Source: Pseudomonas fortuita
GTDB lineage: Bacteria > Pseudomonadota > Gammaproteobacteria > Pseudomonadales > Pseudomonadaceae
Direction of reading: 5' to 3'
DNA: 64,000 bases
Assembly (NCBI RefSeq): GCF_026898135.2
Contig: NZ_CP114035.2
Span: forward strand, 2,273,501 to 2,337,500
Numbering within the stretch: the stretch's first letter is position 1; each line of letters opens with the position of its first letter. Shown here in pieces: positions 25,088 to 33,254 of this stretch. The notes under the pieces are model-generated. The model made no database searches. It saw nothing but the letters and a program-made list of their open reading frames with translations, and was not told where the DNA came from. The position numbers were made by a program, and so were the translations under genes.

Positions 25088-27664
25088 TCAGAATTGGTAA
25101 TCGACCTGGGCCAGCAGCGTGCGGCCCGGCATCGGTTGCAGAAAGGTATTGGTGGACCCGGCCAGGCCACTGACGAAATTCAGCTCGTCGGTGACGTTGA
25201 GCATGCGCACCGTCACGCCCCACTGCGGCTGGCGGTAGTACACGGCAAGATCGAGGTTGTATTCGTCCGGCACTTTCACCGTCTTGCTCAGGTTCAGGTA
25301 CCAGCTGCTGGTCCACCAGCCGGAAAGCTCAACGCCAAACCCTGAGTCGAAGCGGTAGTCGACATACCCGCCAGCGTTGTATTCGGGGATCTGCACCGCA
25401 TCGAACTTGCCGGCCGGGCGCTGGTTGAGGCTGTTGTTTTCGCCAAACACAGTGCCGTTGTCGGGGATGAAGCCGGCCGAGGCAAACCCGGCCTGGCTGG
25501 TGAACTCGTTGTAGGCGCTGATGCGGCTGAGGTTGAGGCCGCCGCGCAGGTGCTGGTCCTGGTAGCGCAGGGTGGCTTCCCAGCCTTTGACGATCAGCCG
25601 GGCAATGTTGTTGTTGCTGTCCGGCGACTGGTCACGGGCCTGCTTGTAGGCAGCCAGGGTGAAGAACAGCTGGTCGGGCACAGCCTCCACCTTCAAACCG
25701 ACCTCATGCAACACGCTCAGGCTCTCGAAGGCCAGTGGGTTGAGCTGGTTGGCCCCCGTGCCGCTGCCCCAGCCCAGGCCGTTGGTGAAGAAGCCGGTAT
25801 TCACTGCGAGGGAACGGTCGAACGTGTAGTACAGCGTGCTGTTTTCCGTGGGTTTGAAATAGGGACTGACCTGCACCGAGAACAGCCGGTAATTATCCGA
25901 GTCCTTGCGCGGGTTGCCGCCGGTCAGCACGAACGGGTTTTCGATGCGGGCGTCGATCCAGCTGCGGCTGGCGCCCACGTTCAGGCCCACACGTTCACCC
26001 AGGCGCAGGTTGTGCTGGCTGAACAGCGTCTGGGTGGTCCAGGTGCTGTCGGCGGTGTAGGGCGCCACCGATTCTGCATACAGACCGTGCCCGGCCGGGT
26101 ACATGGCGGGCAGGTTGAGCCAGCCGTAGTAGCTGGAAAGCTGCGGCACACCGGGTTGGCCGATCCAGGCGGCGTTGCCACCGGCGGGGTTGCGGCCGCT
26201 CAGGCCGAGCAGGTCGCCGGGGTTTTTCAAGGTGGGGTCGAGGGTCAGGTCATAGGCGTTGATGGTGCTGCCGAAGCTGTTGTTGGCGGCGATCGACTCA
26301 TTGCGCTCGCGGCGGTAGATCAGCCCGGTGTTGCTGTCGTCGACCAGGGTCAGGTCGCCCAGTTGCCACTGGCCACGTGCGCGGAATTCGAAGCGGTTGT
26401 CGAAGATGTCGTCCTTGCCCTGCACCTGGAACGCCCCGACGGCATCGGTGGTGTCGGTGGAGTGCTGGTAGAAGGTGCTGTTGGCCAAGGTGATCGACGG
26501 GGTCAGGTCGCCTTCGATGCGCAGTTGCGTGGTAAAGCGCCGCGAACGGTTTTCGTCCTGCGCACGCTGGCCGGTTTGTGACGACAAGGAGGTCAGGCCG
26601 TTGCCCGCCAGCGACGGGTCATAGACCCAGCCCCGCAGGCTGCCGGGGTTGGCCTGCGTATTGGGTGACGCGCCCTGGAAGCTGCCGTTGACCACCTGGT
26701 ACTGGCCCTGGGCATTGCGCTGGCGTTGCACCCAGCCCAGCACCTGGGCATCGGAGGCACCGGAGGACAGCACTGGCGACCACAGTGTATTGCCGTTCTG
26801 GATGACCGGTGTGGCGCGGCCGGCGTAGTACTTGCCGTGGTCGACCAGGTCCTGGGTGGCGCGGTTCCAGCCGTGGGTGATGTTGTAGTCGAAGTAGTCG
26901 TCGTAGGCGGCGTTCCAGTCCACCCGCAGGTTGTCGTTGCGCCAGGCCAGCGCGCCGTAGAAGGCGTCGAAGTTGTTCTCGACATTGTCGTAGAAGTCTT
27001 CCTGGCGCTGGCGGGTGATGCTCACCCGGTAAGCCAGGTTGTCCGTCAGCGGGCCGGTGTTGTCGATGCTGAACTTGGTGGCATCGCGTGATTCGCCATC
27101 GGGGATCCAGCTGCCGATTTCGCCGCTGAGCTTGGTGCGGAAACGGTTGAAGTCAGGCTTCTTGCTCAGGTAGTTGACGTAGCCGCCACTGCCGCTGACC
27201 GAGCCGTAGGTCACCGACGACGGCCCGGCGACGATGTCGGCGCCTTCGTAGGCGTTGAAGTTGGCCGGGTGGCGCACGCCGTAGGCACGCTGGCCATCCT
27301 GGAACACCTCGGTATTCTGCCCGCGCATCTGCGGGGCGATGCCGGCGTTCTGGCCACCGCCGCGGGTGATGCCGGGGGCGTACTTGACCAGGTCGTCGGA
27401 GCTGCGGATCGGGTCGTTGGCCAGTTGCTCGGCGTTGATCTGGGTGACTGAGCGCGGGGTGTCCAGCACCTTGGCTTCCAGGCCGCCATAGATCGAGGCG
27501 GGCGGTCGGGTGGGCAGGGCATCGTCGTCAGTCTGTTCGGCCTGCACCGTGACGGTTTGCAGTTGGGTGTCTTGGGCGTGGGCCAGCGGCGCGCTGGCGG
27601 CCAGCATGGCCAGCGCCAGGGCGCTGGGCGGGAATTTGGGGTGCAGCAAGGTCACGCGGGGCAT
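25088..27664 (-). CDS. TonB-dependent receptor, FhuA/siderophore-type family
   Basis: The 858-aa protein has a signal peptide ending near PLAHAQDTQ, a TonB-box-like QTVTVQAEQ, and a plug with VLDTPRSVTQINAEQLAND, as in the siderophore-receptor subfamily. The C-terminus is aromatic (QVDYQF). The ATG at 27664 is preferred over an in-frame TTG at 27682 because ACGAGG lies just upstream. No STN domain is present. It sits between an orphan Dpp-type binding protein and a monooxygenase, in an operon headed by a SsuA-like protein, so uptake of an organosulfur ligand is likelier than iron. The family also takes up other ligands. Confidence 0.9.
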   Translation of the reverse strand: MPRVTLLHPKFPPSALALAMLAASAPLAHAQDTQLQTVTVQAEQTDDDALPTRPPASIYGGLEAKVLDTPRSVTQINAEQLANDPIRSSDDLVKYAPGITRGGGQNAGIAPQMRGQNTEVFQDGQRAYGVRHPANFNAYEGADIVAGPSSVTYGSVSGSGGYVNYLSKKPDFNRFRTKLSGEIGSWIPDGESRDATKFSIDNTGPLTDNLAYRVSITRQRQEDFYDNVENNFDAFYGALAWRNDNLRVDWNAAYDDYFDYNITHGWNRATQDLVDHGKYYAGRATPVIQNGNTLWSPVLSSGASDAQVLGWVQRQRNAQGQYQVVNGSFQGASPNTQANPGSLRGWVYDPSLAGNGLTSLSSQTGQRAQDENRSRRFTTQLRIEGDLTPSITLANSTFYQHSTDTTDAVGAFQVQGKDDIFDNRFEFRARGQWQLGDLTLVDDSNTGLIYRRERNESIAANNSFGSTINAYDLTLDPTLKNPGDLLGLSGRNPAGGNAAWIGQPGVPQLSSYYGWLNLPAMYPAGHGLYAESVAPYTADSTWTTQTLFSQHNLRLGERVGLNVGASRSWIDARIENPFVLTGGNPRKDSDNYRLFSVQVSPYFKPTENSTLYYTFDRSLAVNTGFFTNGLGWGSGTGANQLNPLAFESLSVLHEVGLKVEAVPDQLFFTLAAYKQARDQSPDSNNNIARLIVKGWEATLRYQDQHLRGGLNLSRISAYNEFTSQAGFASAGFIPDNGTVFGENNSLNQRPAGKFDAVQIPEYNAGGYVDYRFDSGFGVELSGWWTSSWYLNLSKTVKVPDEYNLDLAVYYRQPQWGVTVRMLNVTDELNFVSGLAGSTNTFLQPMPGRTLLAQVDYQF

Positions 27665-27760
27665 TGGCTGGGCCTCGTTCAATAGCAGGAATGTGGGAGA
27701 AGCGAGGGCGCAGCCGCGCCTGCGGTTGGGTGGGTATCTCTCAAGCCTGTCAGGAGGTCC

Positions 27761-27859
27761 GGTGGGAGCGGGCTTGTCCCGCGAACCAGGGCGAAGCCCT
27801 GGCCATGCACCTCTGGTGTCCAGGCGGGCCTATTCGCGGGACAAGCCCGCTCCCACAGG
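27761..27859. repeat. Inverted pair of REP elements with an inner hairpin
   Basis: ggtgggagcgggcttgtccc at 27761 is mirrored by gggacaagcccgctcccaca at 27839-27858, with a small hairpin (ccagggc-gaa-gccctgg) at 27786-27802 inside. It lies in the 218-base gap between two genes of the same strand. No sigma-54 or obvious sigma-70 promoter is seen there. Confidence 0.85.
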
Positions 27860-27882
27860 GGAATAGGCTGTCTTGGGACGGA

Positions 27883-29436
27883 TCAGGTTTTCAGCCACAG
27901 GCTCTCGAACCGCCAGGTACTGAACAGCGACTGCTCGGCCTGCGCGCCACCCACGCGGGTGCTGACGCTGTCGAGCAGGTCGGCAAAGCCCCATATCAGC
28001 ATGCCGCCGCGCTCGTACTGAATGCGTTGCGCCCGGTGTACCAGCGCTTTGCGTTGCTCCAGGTCCGGCTGGGCCATTGCGGCGAGGAAGGCCTCACTGA
28101 ATTCGCGGTCGTGGAAGTGGGTCTTGTTGGCTACAGCAAACGGCGCGTCGGTGTGGATGGCACTGGCCAGGAACGGCGCACCGATGCTGCCGCCGGTACT
28201 CAAGGTCCAGTCGTCGCGCTGCGGGCCCTGGAAGGTGGCCAGGTCGACCTGGCGCACGTTCAGGGTCACGCCGATACGTCGGGCCTGCTCGGCCAATACC
28301 AGGGCCGAAGCCAGCCCCGGCCCTGGTGTGGTCACCAGATCCACCTGCAACTGTTCATGGCCGGCCTGGCGCAGCAACTGCGCCGCACGCTGCGGGTCAT
28401 GAGGGCGCGGGCCAAGGCTGTGGTCGAAGGTGGGGTCGAACGGTGCATACAGGTCGTTCGCCACCCGGCCCTGGCCATTCAGCGCACGGCGCACCAATTC
28501 GTCACGGTCGGCCAGCAGGCGGAATGCTTCCCGTACGCGCGGGTCGTTGAAGGGCGCCTTGGCGGTGTTCATGTCGAACGACAGCCAGTTGCCGCTCACC
28601 GATTTCAGCAGCCGCAGCCGAGGGTCGGCCTGCAGTACCTGCAAGTGCTCGGTGGACATGACGTTGGCCATGTCGATTTGCCCCGCACGCAACGCTGCCA
28701 GGCGGCCGGTCTGGTCCTTGAAGTCGATGATCTCCAGTTCATCGGCGTAGGGCTTGCCGGGCTTGTAGTAGTTGTCGAAGCGGGTGAACAGCGAGCGCTG
28801 GCCTGGGGTGAAGCTTTTCAATTTGTACGGCCCGGCACCGACCGGGTTGGTGACCGGGTGGTAGTCCACCGGTACGATGCCGCCGAAGTTGACCCAGGTT
28901 TCTGCCAGCGGCAGGTAGCTGCGCCCCTCGCGAAAGCCCAGGCGTACGGTGCGGTCGTCCAGCTTGACCAGGTTGTTGCGGTCTACCCAGTGCAGCAGCG
29001 CCGCATAGGGCGAGGCCAGCTGCGGGTCGGTGAGGCGGCGGATGGAAAAGATCAGGTCGTCGGCGTCGATGGTCTTGCCGTGGTGGAATTCCAGCCCCGG
29101 TTTCAGCCGCAAGGTCCAGCTGCTGGCATCGGCATTGGGCTCGGCGAACTCGGCCAGGGCCAGGCGCGGCTGCATCTGCTCGTCCCATTCCCACAGTTTG
29201 CTGTACAGGGCAAAGCCACGCACGATGCCGCTGCCGATGGGCTTGTGGGCGTCGAGGTTGCCGCTCTGGTTGCCGTCGATGATGCCCAGGCGCAAGCGCC
29301 CGCCGTGGCGCGGCTGGTCGGCTGCAGCGTGGGTGGGGCTGTCGGCGGGGCCGCAGCCGGCCAGCAGCCCGCCCGCCAGCACGCCAGCGTGGCCGAGGAA
29401 GCCGCGCCGGCTCAGTGGGTAACCGTCCCTGGCCAT
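27883..29436 (-). CDS. Orphan ABC substrate-binding lipoprotein, family 5
   Basis: The 517-aa protein has a twin-arginine-like SRRGFLGHA followed by lipobox LLAGC (Cys near residue 28). It is a clear paralog of the binding protein at 18406-19977, sharing GGRLR.GIIDG, GNLDAHKP, FAEPNADAS and NPVGAGPYKLKSF. No permease or ATPase accompanies it, so it probably feeds the importer encoded at 19970-23647. The ATG at 29436 lies 4 bases after the stop of the monooxygenase gene. A longer in-frame start would overlap that gene heavily and remove the export signal from the N-terminus. Confidence 0.88.
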   Translation of the reverse strand: MARDGYPLSRRGFLGHAGVLAGGLLAGCGPADSPTHAAADQPRHGGRLRLGIIDGNQSGNLDAHKPIGSGIVRGFALYSKLWEWDEQMQPRLALAEFAEPNADASSWTLRLKPGLEFHHGKTIDADDLIFSIRRLTDPQLASPYAALLHWVDRNNLVKLDDRTVRLGFREGRSYLPLAETWVNFGGIVPVDYHPVTNPVGAGPYKLKSFTPGQRSLFTRFDNYYKPGKPYADELEIIDFKDQTGRLAALRAGQIDMANVMSTEHLQVLQADPRLRLLKSVSGNWLSFDMNTAKAPFNDPRVREAFRLLADRDELVRRALNGQGRVANDLYAPFDPTFDHSLGPRPHDPQRAAQLLRQAGHEQLQVDLVTTPGPGLASALVLAEQARRIGVTLNVRQVDLATFQGPQRDDWTLSTGGSIGAPFLASAIHTDAPFAVANKTHFHDREFSEAFLAAMAQPDLEQRKALVHRAQRIQYERGGMLIWGFADLLDSVSTRVGGAQAEQSLFSTWRFESLWLKT

Positions 29437-29440
29437 GGCG

Positions 29441-30640
29441 TCAGGCCCCGTTGCTGGCGTGCAGTTGCACGGGTTCGGCTGCCGGGCGGGCAAGGGCTGC
29501 GCGCTGCGCACGGAAGTGCGGCAGGATGTGTTCGCCGATGCGGTAGGCCTCTTCCAGGTGCGGGTAGCCGGCGAGGAAGAACAGATCGACACCGATGCCG
29601 TGATACTCGCGGATACGCGCCACCACGTTGGTGTAGCTGCCCACCAGTGCGCAGCCCGGCGGGATGCCGATGTAGCCGAAACCGGTCCACACATTGGGGT
29701 GGATGAAGAAGTCGTCAAAGGCCTGCTGCTGGTCCTGGTCGCTGTAGCCGTGCTCGTAGCTCAGCTTGCGCGCCGTGCGCAGGCCGGCGTGGGCGGCGCG
29801 GGCCTTGACCGTGCCTTTGGCCACGCCTTCGTCGAAGAAGCGCTTGGCCTCGGCCAGCGCGGCTGCTTCGGTCTCGCGTGCGATCACGTCGATGGACAGG
29901 CCAAAGCGGATGTCGGTACGGCCCCACTTCAGCGCCCGGGCGCGGATGTCGGCGATCAGCGCGGCGATCTCGTCCGGGTGCTCGGCGCGCATCAGGTAGA
30001 AATCGGCGTGCTTGGCGGCGAACTCGCGCGCTGCCACCGACGAGCCTGCGGTGCAGATCAGCGGCAGCTCGGCCTTTTTCAGCGGGCCGCGCAGGCCACC
30101 GCCCTCGGCGCGGTAGTAGGTGCCTTCGTAGTGGAACTGCTCGTTGTGCCAATAGCCGCGGACCACGTCCATGAATTCGGTGGCACGGGCGTAGCGCTGG
30201 TCATGGTCTTCAAAGTCGCCCACCTGGCGCTGGATGGCATCGGAACCGCCGTTGATGATGTTCCACACCAGCCGGTTGCCGGTGGCGCGCTGGTAGGTCG
30301 CGGCCTGTTGCACGGCCACCCACGGGGTGTAGTGATAGGGCTGGAACGCGGTGACGAATTTCAGCGTGCGGGTTTCCCGGGCCAGCAGCGAGCACACCGT
30401 CCATGGCTCTTCGCCGGTGGGGGCGTTGACCATCAGTGCGCCGCCAAAGCCGTTTATTTCAGCGGCGCGGGCGATTTGACCGAGGTAGTCGATATAGGTG
30501 AAGTGATCACCCACGGCAAACCCCGACACCGCACCGGTGCTGGGCCCGCCCGCATGCCAGTCGCCGCGGTTGCGCGGGTCGCCGGGGAGGAACTGGGTTT
30601 CGCCATGCAAGGGCAGGCGGGTGAAGAATTCGATGCTCAT
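29441..30640 (-). CDS. LLM-class flavin-dependent monooxygenase, SsuD-like
   Basis: The 399-aa protein starts SIEFFTRLPLHGET and has FNIINGG-type WNIINGGSDAIQRQVGDF near residue 130, LPLICTAGSSVAAREFAAKHADFYLMRAEHPDE near residue 200, and FLAGYPHLEEAYRIGEHILP near the end. The last block is nearly identical to SsuD. The ATG at 30640 follows GTAAGGAGG. It lies between the secreted hydrolase and the orphan binding lipoprotein. In overall layout (an extended N-terminus with RNRGDW) it resembles the enzyme at 8340-9491 more than the other two. Confidence 0.87.
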   Translation of the reverse strand: MSIEFFTRLPLHGETQFLPGDPRNRGDWHAGGPSTGAVSGFAVGDHFTYIDYLGQIARAAEINGFGGALMVNAPTGEEPWTVCSLLARETRTLKFVTAFQPYHYTPWVAVQQAATYQRATGNRLVWNIINGGSDAIQRQVGDFEDHDQRYARATEFMDVVRGYWHNEQFHYEGTYYRAEGGGLRGPLKKAELPLICTAGSSVAAREFAAKHADFYLMRAEHPDEIAALIADIRARALKWGRTDIRFGLSIDVIARETEAAALAEAKRFFDEGVAKGTVKARAAHAGLRTARKLSYEHGYSDQDQQQAFDDFFIHPNVWTGFGYIGIPPGCALVGSYTNVVARIREYHGIGVDLFFLAGYPHLEEAYRIGEHILPHFRAQRAALARPAAEPVQLHASNGA

Positions 30641-30652
30641 GGGTTGGCCTCC

Positions 30653-31876
30653 TTACTGGACGCTTGGGCTGCAATTGGGGGTGACCGGCTGGCCGCTGAT
30701 GACCTGGCGGGCGAAGGGGATCGAGTCCTTCAGCGAGGCATTCACCGTTTCGCTGTGGCCCAGGCCCTTGTAAAGGTGGCCCTGCACCACCGAGCCGGCC
30801 TTGCAGGCGTCCTGCATCAGCGCCACTTGGGTAGCGGCGGCGGGGGTCTTGTCCTCGGCGCCGGTGCCGATGAAGATCGGCTGGGCCAGTTTCAGGGTCG
30901 GGTACGACACCTGCGCCAGCCATGGCTTGAGCTGGTCGCCCTTGTAGTCTTTCTTGGCGTTGGCCGGGGTCAGGCCTGTGCCGACCACGTCGCTGACCAA
31001 GGCTGACAGGCAGCTGGTGCGCGCCTGCTCGAACAGCGGCAAGGCCTTGTCGGTGTAGAAGTCGCGCGGGTCGATGTTTGGGTCGTACTGCTGCGCAGCC
31101 AGCAGGGTGTAGAAGCCATAGGCCAGGGCCGGGTCGACCTTGTCCTGGTCTTGTTCACCGACATTCTTCGAGCCCACGGTGTAGATCACCCCCGTGCCGA
31201 TACTGCCCTTGACGCCCAGCTTGGGCGCATAGGTCGCCGCATAGGCACCGGCGGCAAAGGCCCCGGCGCCGCCTTGCGACTGGCCAATGATCAGCACCTT
31301 GTCTGCCAGCCCTGGCACGCCGGCGACCACCGCCTTGGCCGCATCGAGAATGCCGTAGGCGGCCATGCGGTTGTTCAGCAGCGGGTGGCCACCCGGTACA
31401 CCGAGGCCTTGGTAGTCGGTGGCGACGATGGCGTAGCCCTCATCGAGCCAGCGGTTGAGGTATTGCACATCGCGGTAGCTGCGGCCAGCCCAGGACGGTG
31501 CGCAGATATCTGCCACGCCGACGGTGCCGTGGCCCCAGCTGGCGACCGGCCAGCCGCCTGCCGGTGCCTGGCCTTTGGGAATGAACAGTGCGCCGGACAC
31601 CACGATCGGGGTCTTGCCGTCGATACCATCCAGCGAGGTGTAGAGAATGCGTTGCGCGCTGGCTGCGTTGGGCAGGCTGAGTGCCTGGTCCAGCGGTTCG
31701 CTGCGCAGCAGTTTACCGGGCGTGCCGGGGATGGCCTTGCTCCAGGTGTAGAAGGCCGACACACGGCCATCGCCCTGCTGCGGATCAGGTTTGGGTGCGT
31801 AGGTTTCGGCGGCCATGGCACCGATGGACAGGGCCAGGGCGCTGAGGCCGAAGACGAGCGAAGCAGGCAGTTTCAT
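30653..31876 (-). CDS. Secreted alpha/beta hydrolase, secretory lipase (LIP) family
   Basis: The 407-aa protein has a signal peptide (SALALSIGAMAAE) and an alpha/beta-hydrolase core. The nucleophile elbow is GQSQGG, near residue 200. Aspartate and histidine candidates follow in GTGAEDKTP and GLGHSETV. Family members hydrolyse lipids or other esters outside the cytoplasm. The ATG at 31876 begins the signal peptide; longer in-frame starts would overlap the binding-protein gene. It is second in the operon after a SsuA-like binding protein. In that setting it may free a sulfur-containing acid or alcohol from an ester before uptake; this is inference. Confidence 0.85.
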   Translation of the reverse strand: MKLPASLVFGLSALALSIGAMAAETYAPKPDPQQGDGRVSAFYTWSKAIPGTPGKLLRSEPLDQALSLPNAASAQRILYTSLDGIDGKTPIVVSGALFIPKGQAPAGGWPVASWGHGTVGVADICAPSWAGRSYRDVQYLNRWLDEGYAIVATDYQGLGVPGGHPLLNNRMAAYGILDAAKAVVAGVPGLADKVLIIGQSQGGAGAFAAGAYAATYAPKLGVKGSIGTGVIYTVGSKNVGEQDQDKVDPALAYGFYTLLAAQQYDPNIDPRDFYTDKALPLFEQARTSCLSALVSDVVGTGLTPANAKKDYKGDQLKPWLAQVSYPTLKLAQPIFIGTGAEDKTPAAATQVALMQDACKAGSVVQGHLYKGLGHSETVNASLKDSIPFARQVISGQPVTPNCSPSVQ

Positions 31877-31887
31877 GGGTAAGGCTC

Positions 31888-32961
31888 TCAAGGTTGTTGG
31901 CTGATCTGGGCGTCGAGGGACGGCCAGTAGTGGGTCAGTTGCAGGTCGATCAGCGCCTGGCGGGTAAAGCCTGTGGCCAGGTCGCTGGTAATGTCGTAGG
32001 GCGTGCGGATCAGCCGGTTGGCCAGGGCGTACTGGCCCAGGGCGTCGTAGTGGGCCTTGAGCTGGGCATCGCTTTTCGGTGCCCAGCGCGCCTTCCACAC
32101 GACCGGGTCGTCATGGTCGTCCCGGCGCAGCACGCTTTCGCTCACACCGGCGCGCGAAGACAACCCGTAGTAGGCGTCGCGGTTCTGCTCCTGAGAAATC
32201 CACCAGGCGGCGCGCACCCAGGCGGTGGCCACCAGCTGCGTCAGGTCGGCGTGCTGCTGCACGAAGCGGTCAGTGCCCCACAGGTCCGACACCAGCCGCC
32301 AGTCGTTGGCGCCTTGCTTGGTCGACCAGAGGATGCGCGCCACGCCTTTGTCTTCCAGGGCATAGGCTTCGTTGAGCAGCACGGCAGCGTCGACCTTGCC
32401 GGCGGACACCGCAGCCGCGCCTACTTGCGGGTTGAGGTTGGCGATCTTGAAATCACTGAGTGCCAGGCCCTGGCTTTGCAGGAAATTGCTGAAGGCGAAC
32501 TCCCATGGGCGGCCGCGGTGCAAAGCCAGGCGCTTGCCTTTGAGGTCCTGAATGCTGCGCACCGTCGAGTTGCTCGGTACTACCAGGTAGATGTTGTTGC
32601 CGCTGCCACCCGGTACCACCAGCTTGCCCGGCACCTGGCCGGCGCCGGCGATGACCGAGGGCAGGTCGCCGCGTACGGCAAAGTCCAGGCTGTCGTTGCT
32701 GAAGCCTTCGTTGATCTGCGGCCCGGCGCCGGCATGCGGCAGGGCGGTCCATTGCAGTTTCACGCCGCGGGCGGCCAGTTGCTGTTCCAGCCAGCCTTCT
32801 TCAATCACCCGCCCCGGGATGCCGCCGAACACCGGGGCGCCACCCTGGGTGAAGGCAACAATGGCGATGCGCACCGCCGCCGGTGGCTCGGCGGCCAGCG
32901 CAGTCAGGCTAAGGAACAGGCCGCCCAGCAGGGCGAGGGCATTACGCCAGGGATTGTTCAT
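31888..32961 (-). CDS. ABC substrate-binding protein, SsuA/TauA/NrtA type
   Basis: The 357-aa protein has a signal peptide ending near LSLTALAAE. The body has a SsuA-like fold: GWLEQQLAARGVKLQW, NEGFSNDSLDFAVRGDLPSVIAGA, GNNIYLVVPSNSTVRSIQDLKGKRLALHRG, and AAVSAGKVDAAVLLNE. Such proteins deliver sulfonates or sulfate esters to SsuC-type permeases. No permease lies in this operon; the pair at the left edge of the window may be its partner. It is the first gene of the run, 34 bases downstream of a sigma-54-like element and near a perfect TGCTGC-N4-GCAGCA site. Confidence 0.88.
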   Translation of the reverse strand: MNNPWRNALALLGGLFLSLTALAAEPPAAVRIAIVAFTQGGAPVFGGIPGRVIEEGWLEQQLAARGVKLQWTALPHAGAGPQINEGFSNDSLDFAVRGDLPSVIAGAGQVPGKLVVPGGSGNNIYLVVPSNSTVRSIQDLKGKRLALHRGRPWEFAFSNFLQSQGLALSDFKIANLNPQVGAAAVSAGKVDAAVLLNEAYALEDKGVARILWSTKQGANDWRLVSDLWGTDRFVQQHADLTQLVATAWVRAAWWISQEQNRDAYYGLSSRAGVSESVLRRDDHDDPVVWKARWAPKSDAQLKAHYDALGQYALANRLIRTPYDITSDLATGFTRQALIDLQLTHYWPSLDAQISQQP

Positions 32962-32994
32962 GTGCAGCTCCAGGCAAAGGTTCTACAGGCCAGG

Positions 32995-33010
32995 AGCGAA
33001 ATGCATGCCA
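32995..33010 (-). promoter_or_regulatory. Candidate sigma-54 promoter of the SsuA-like operon
   Basis: The minus strand reads TGGCATGCATTTCGCT, with GG and GC ten bases apart and two departures from consensus (T for C, TCGC for TTGC). The spacing to the start codon (34 bases) equals that of the other sigma-54 operons here. Confidence 0.6.
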
Positions 33011-33086
33011 GCATGCCTTGAAGTGGCGCAAGCCCCCTATTTACAGGGCCTCCAGCCATGAGCACGTAGGTGTGCAAGGCAAGGTC

Positions 33087-33135
33087 TGCTGATCGGCGGG
33101 CAGGGGAGTGCTGACGGGTTGCTGCTGTGGCAGCA
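33087..33135. promoter_or_regulatory. Putative SfnR-type site(s) between the SsuA-like operon and sfnR
   Basis: TGCTGC-TGTG-GCAGCA at 33120-33135 is perfect and identical to the site at 9604-9619. A weak copy, TGCTGA-TCGG-CGGGCA, lies at 33087-33102, 33 bases away centre to centre. It could serve the minus-strand operon, and the same site lies about 120 bases before the activator gene, so self-control is possible. Confidence 0.65.
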
Positions 33136-33149
33136 ATCAGCTGCTGAAA

Positions 33150-33210
33150 ATTTGAATATTCTTAATTCGAATATCTAAATATTAATTAATAATTTTTTGA
33201 TCTAATTTGT
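33150..33210 (+). promoter_or_regulatory. AT-rich promoter region of the sigma-54 activator gene
   Basis: This is the most AT-rich stretch of the window, with small palindromes gaatattc (33154-33161) and attcgaat (33165-33172). No -24/-12 element faces the activator gene, so a sigma-70 promoter is expected here. In P. putida DS1, sfnR is under CysB control, and CysB sites are AT-rich and poorly conserved, so this could be a CysB target; the sequence alone does not prove it. Confidence 0.4.
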
Positions 33211-33254
33211 TTCATGCACTATGGGCCTGCGCGTCAACTGCCAGGAATGCCCCT

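Noticed and set aside
27665..27882. Separate promoter for the 858-aa TonB receptor
   Set aside because: No -24/-12 element or palindrome is visible; the gap is mostly a REP pair, so cotranscription is likelier.
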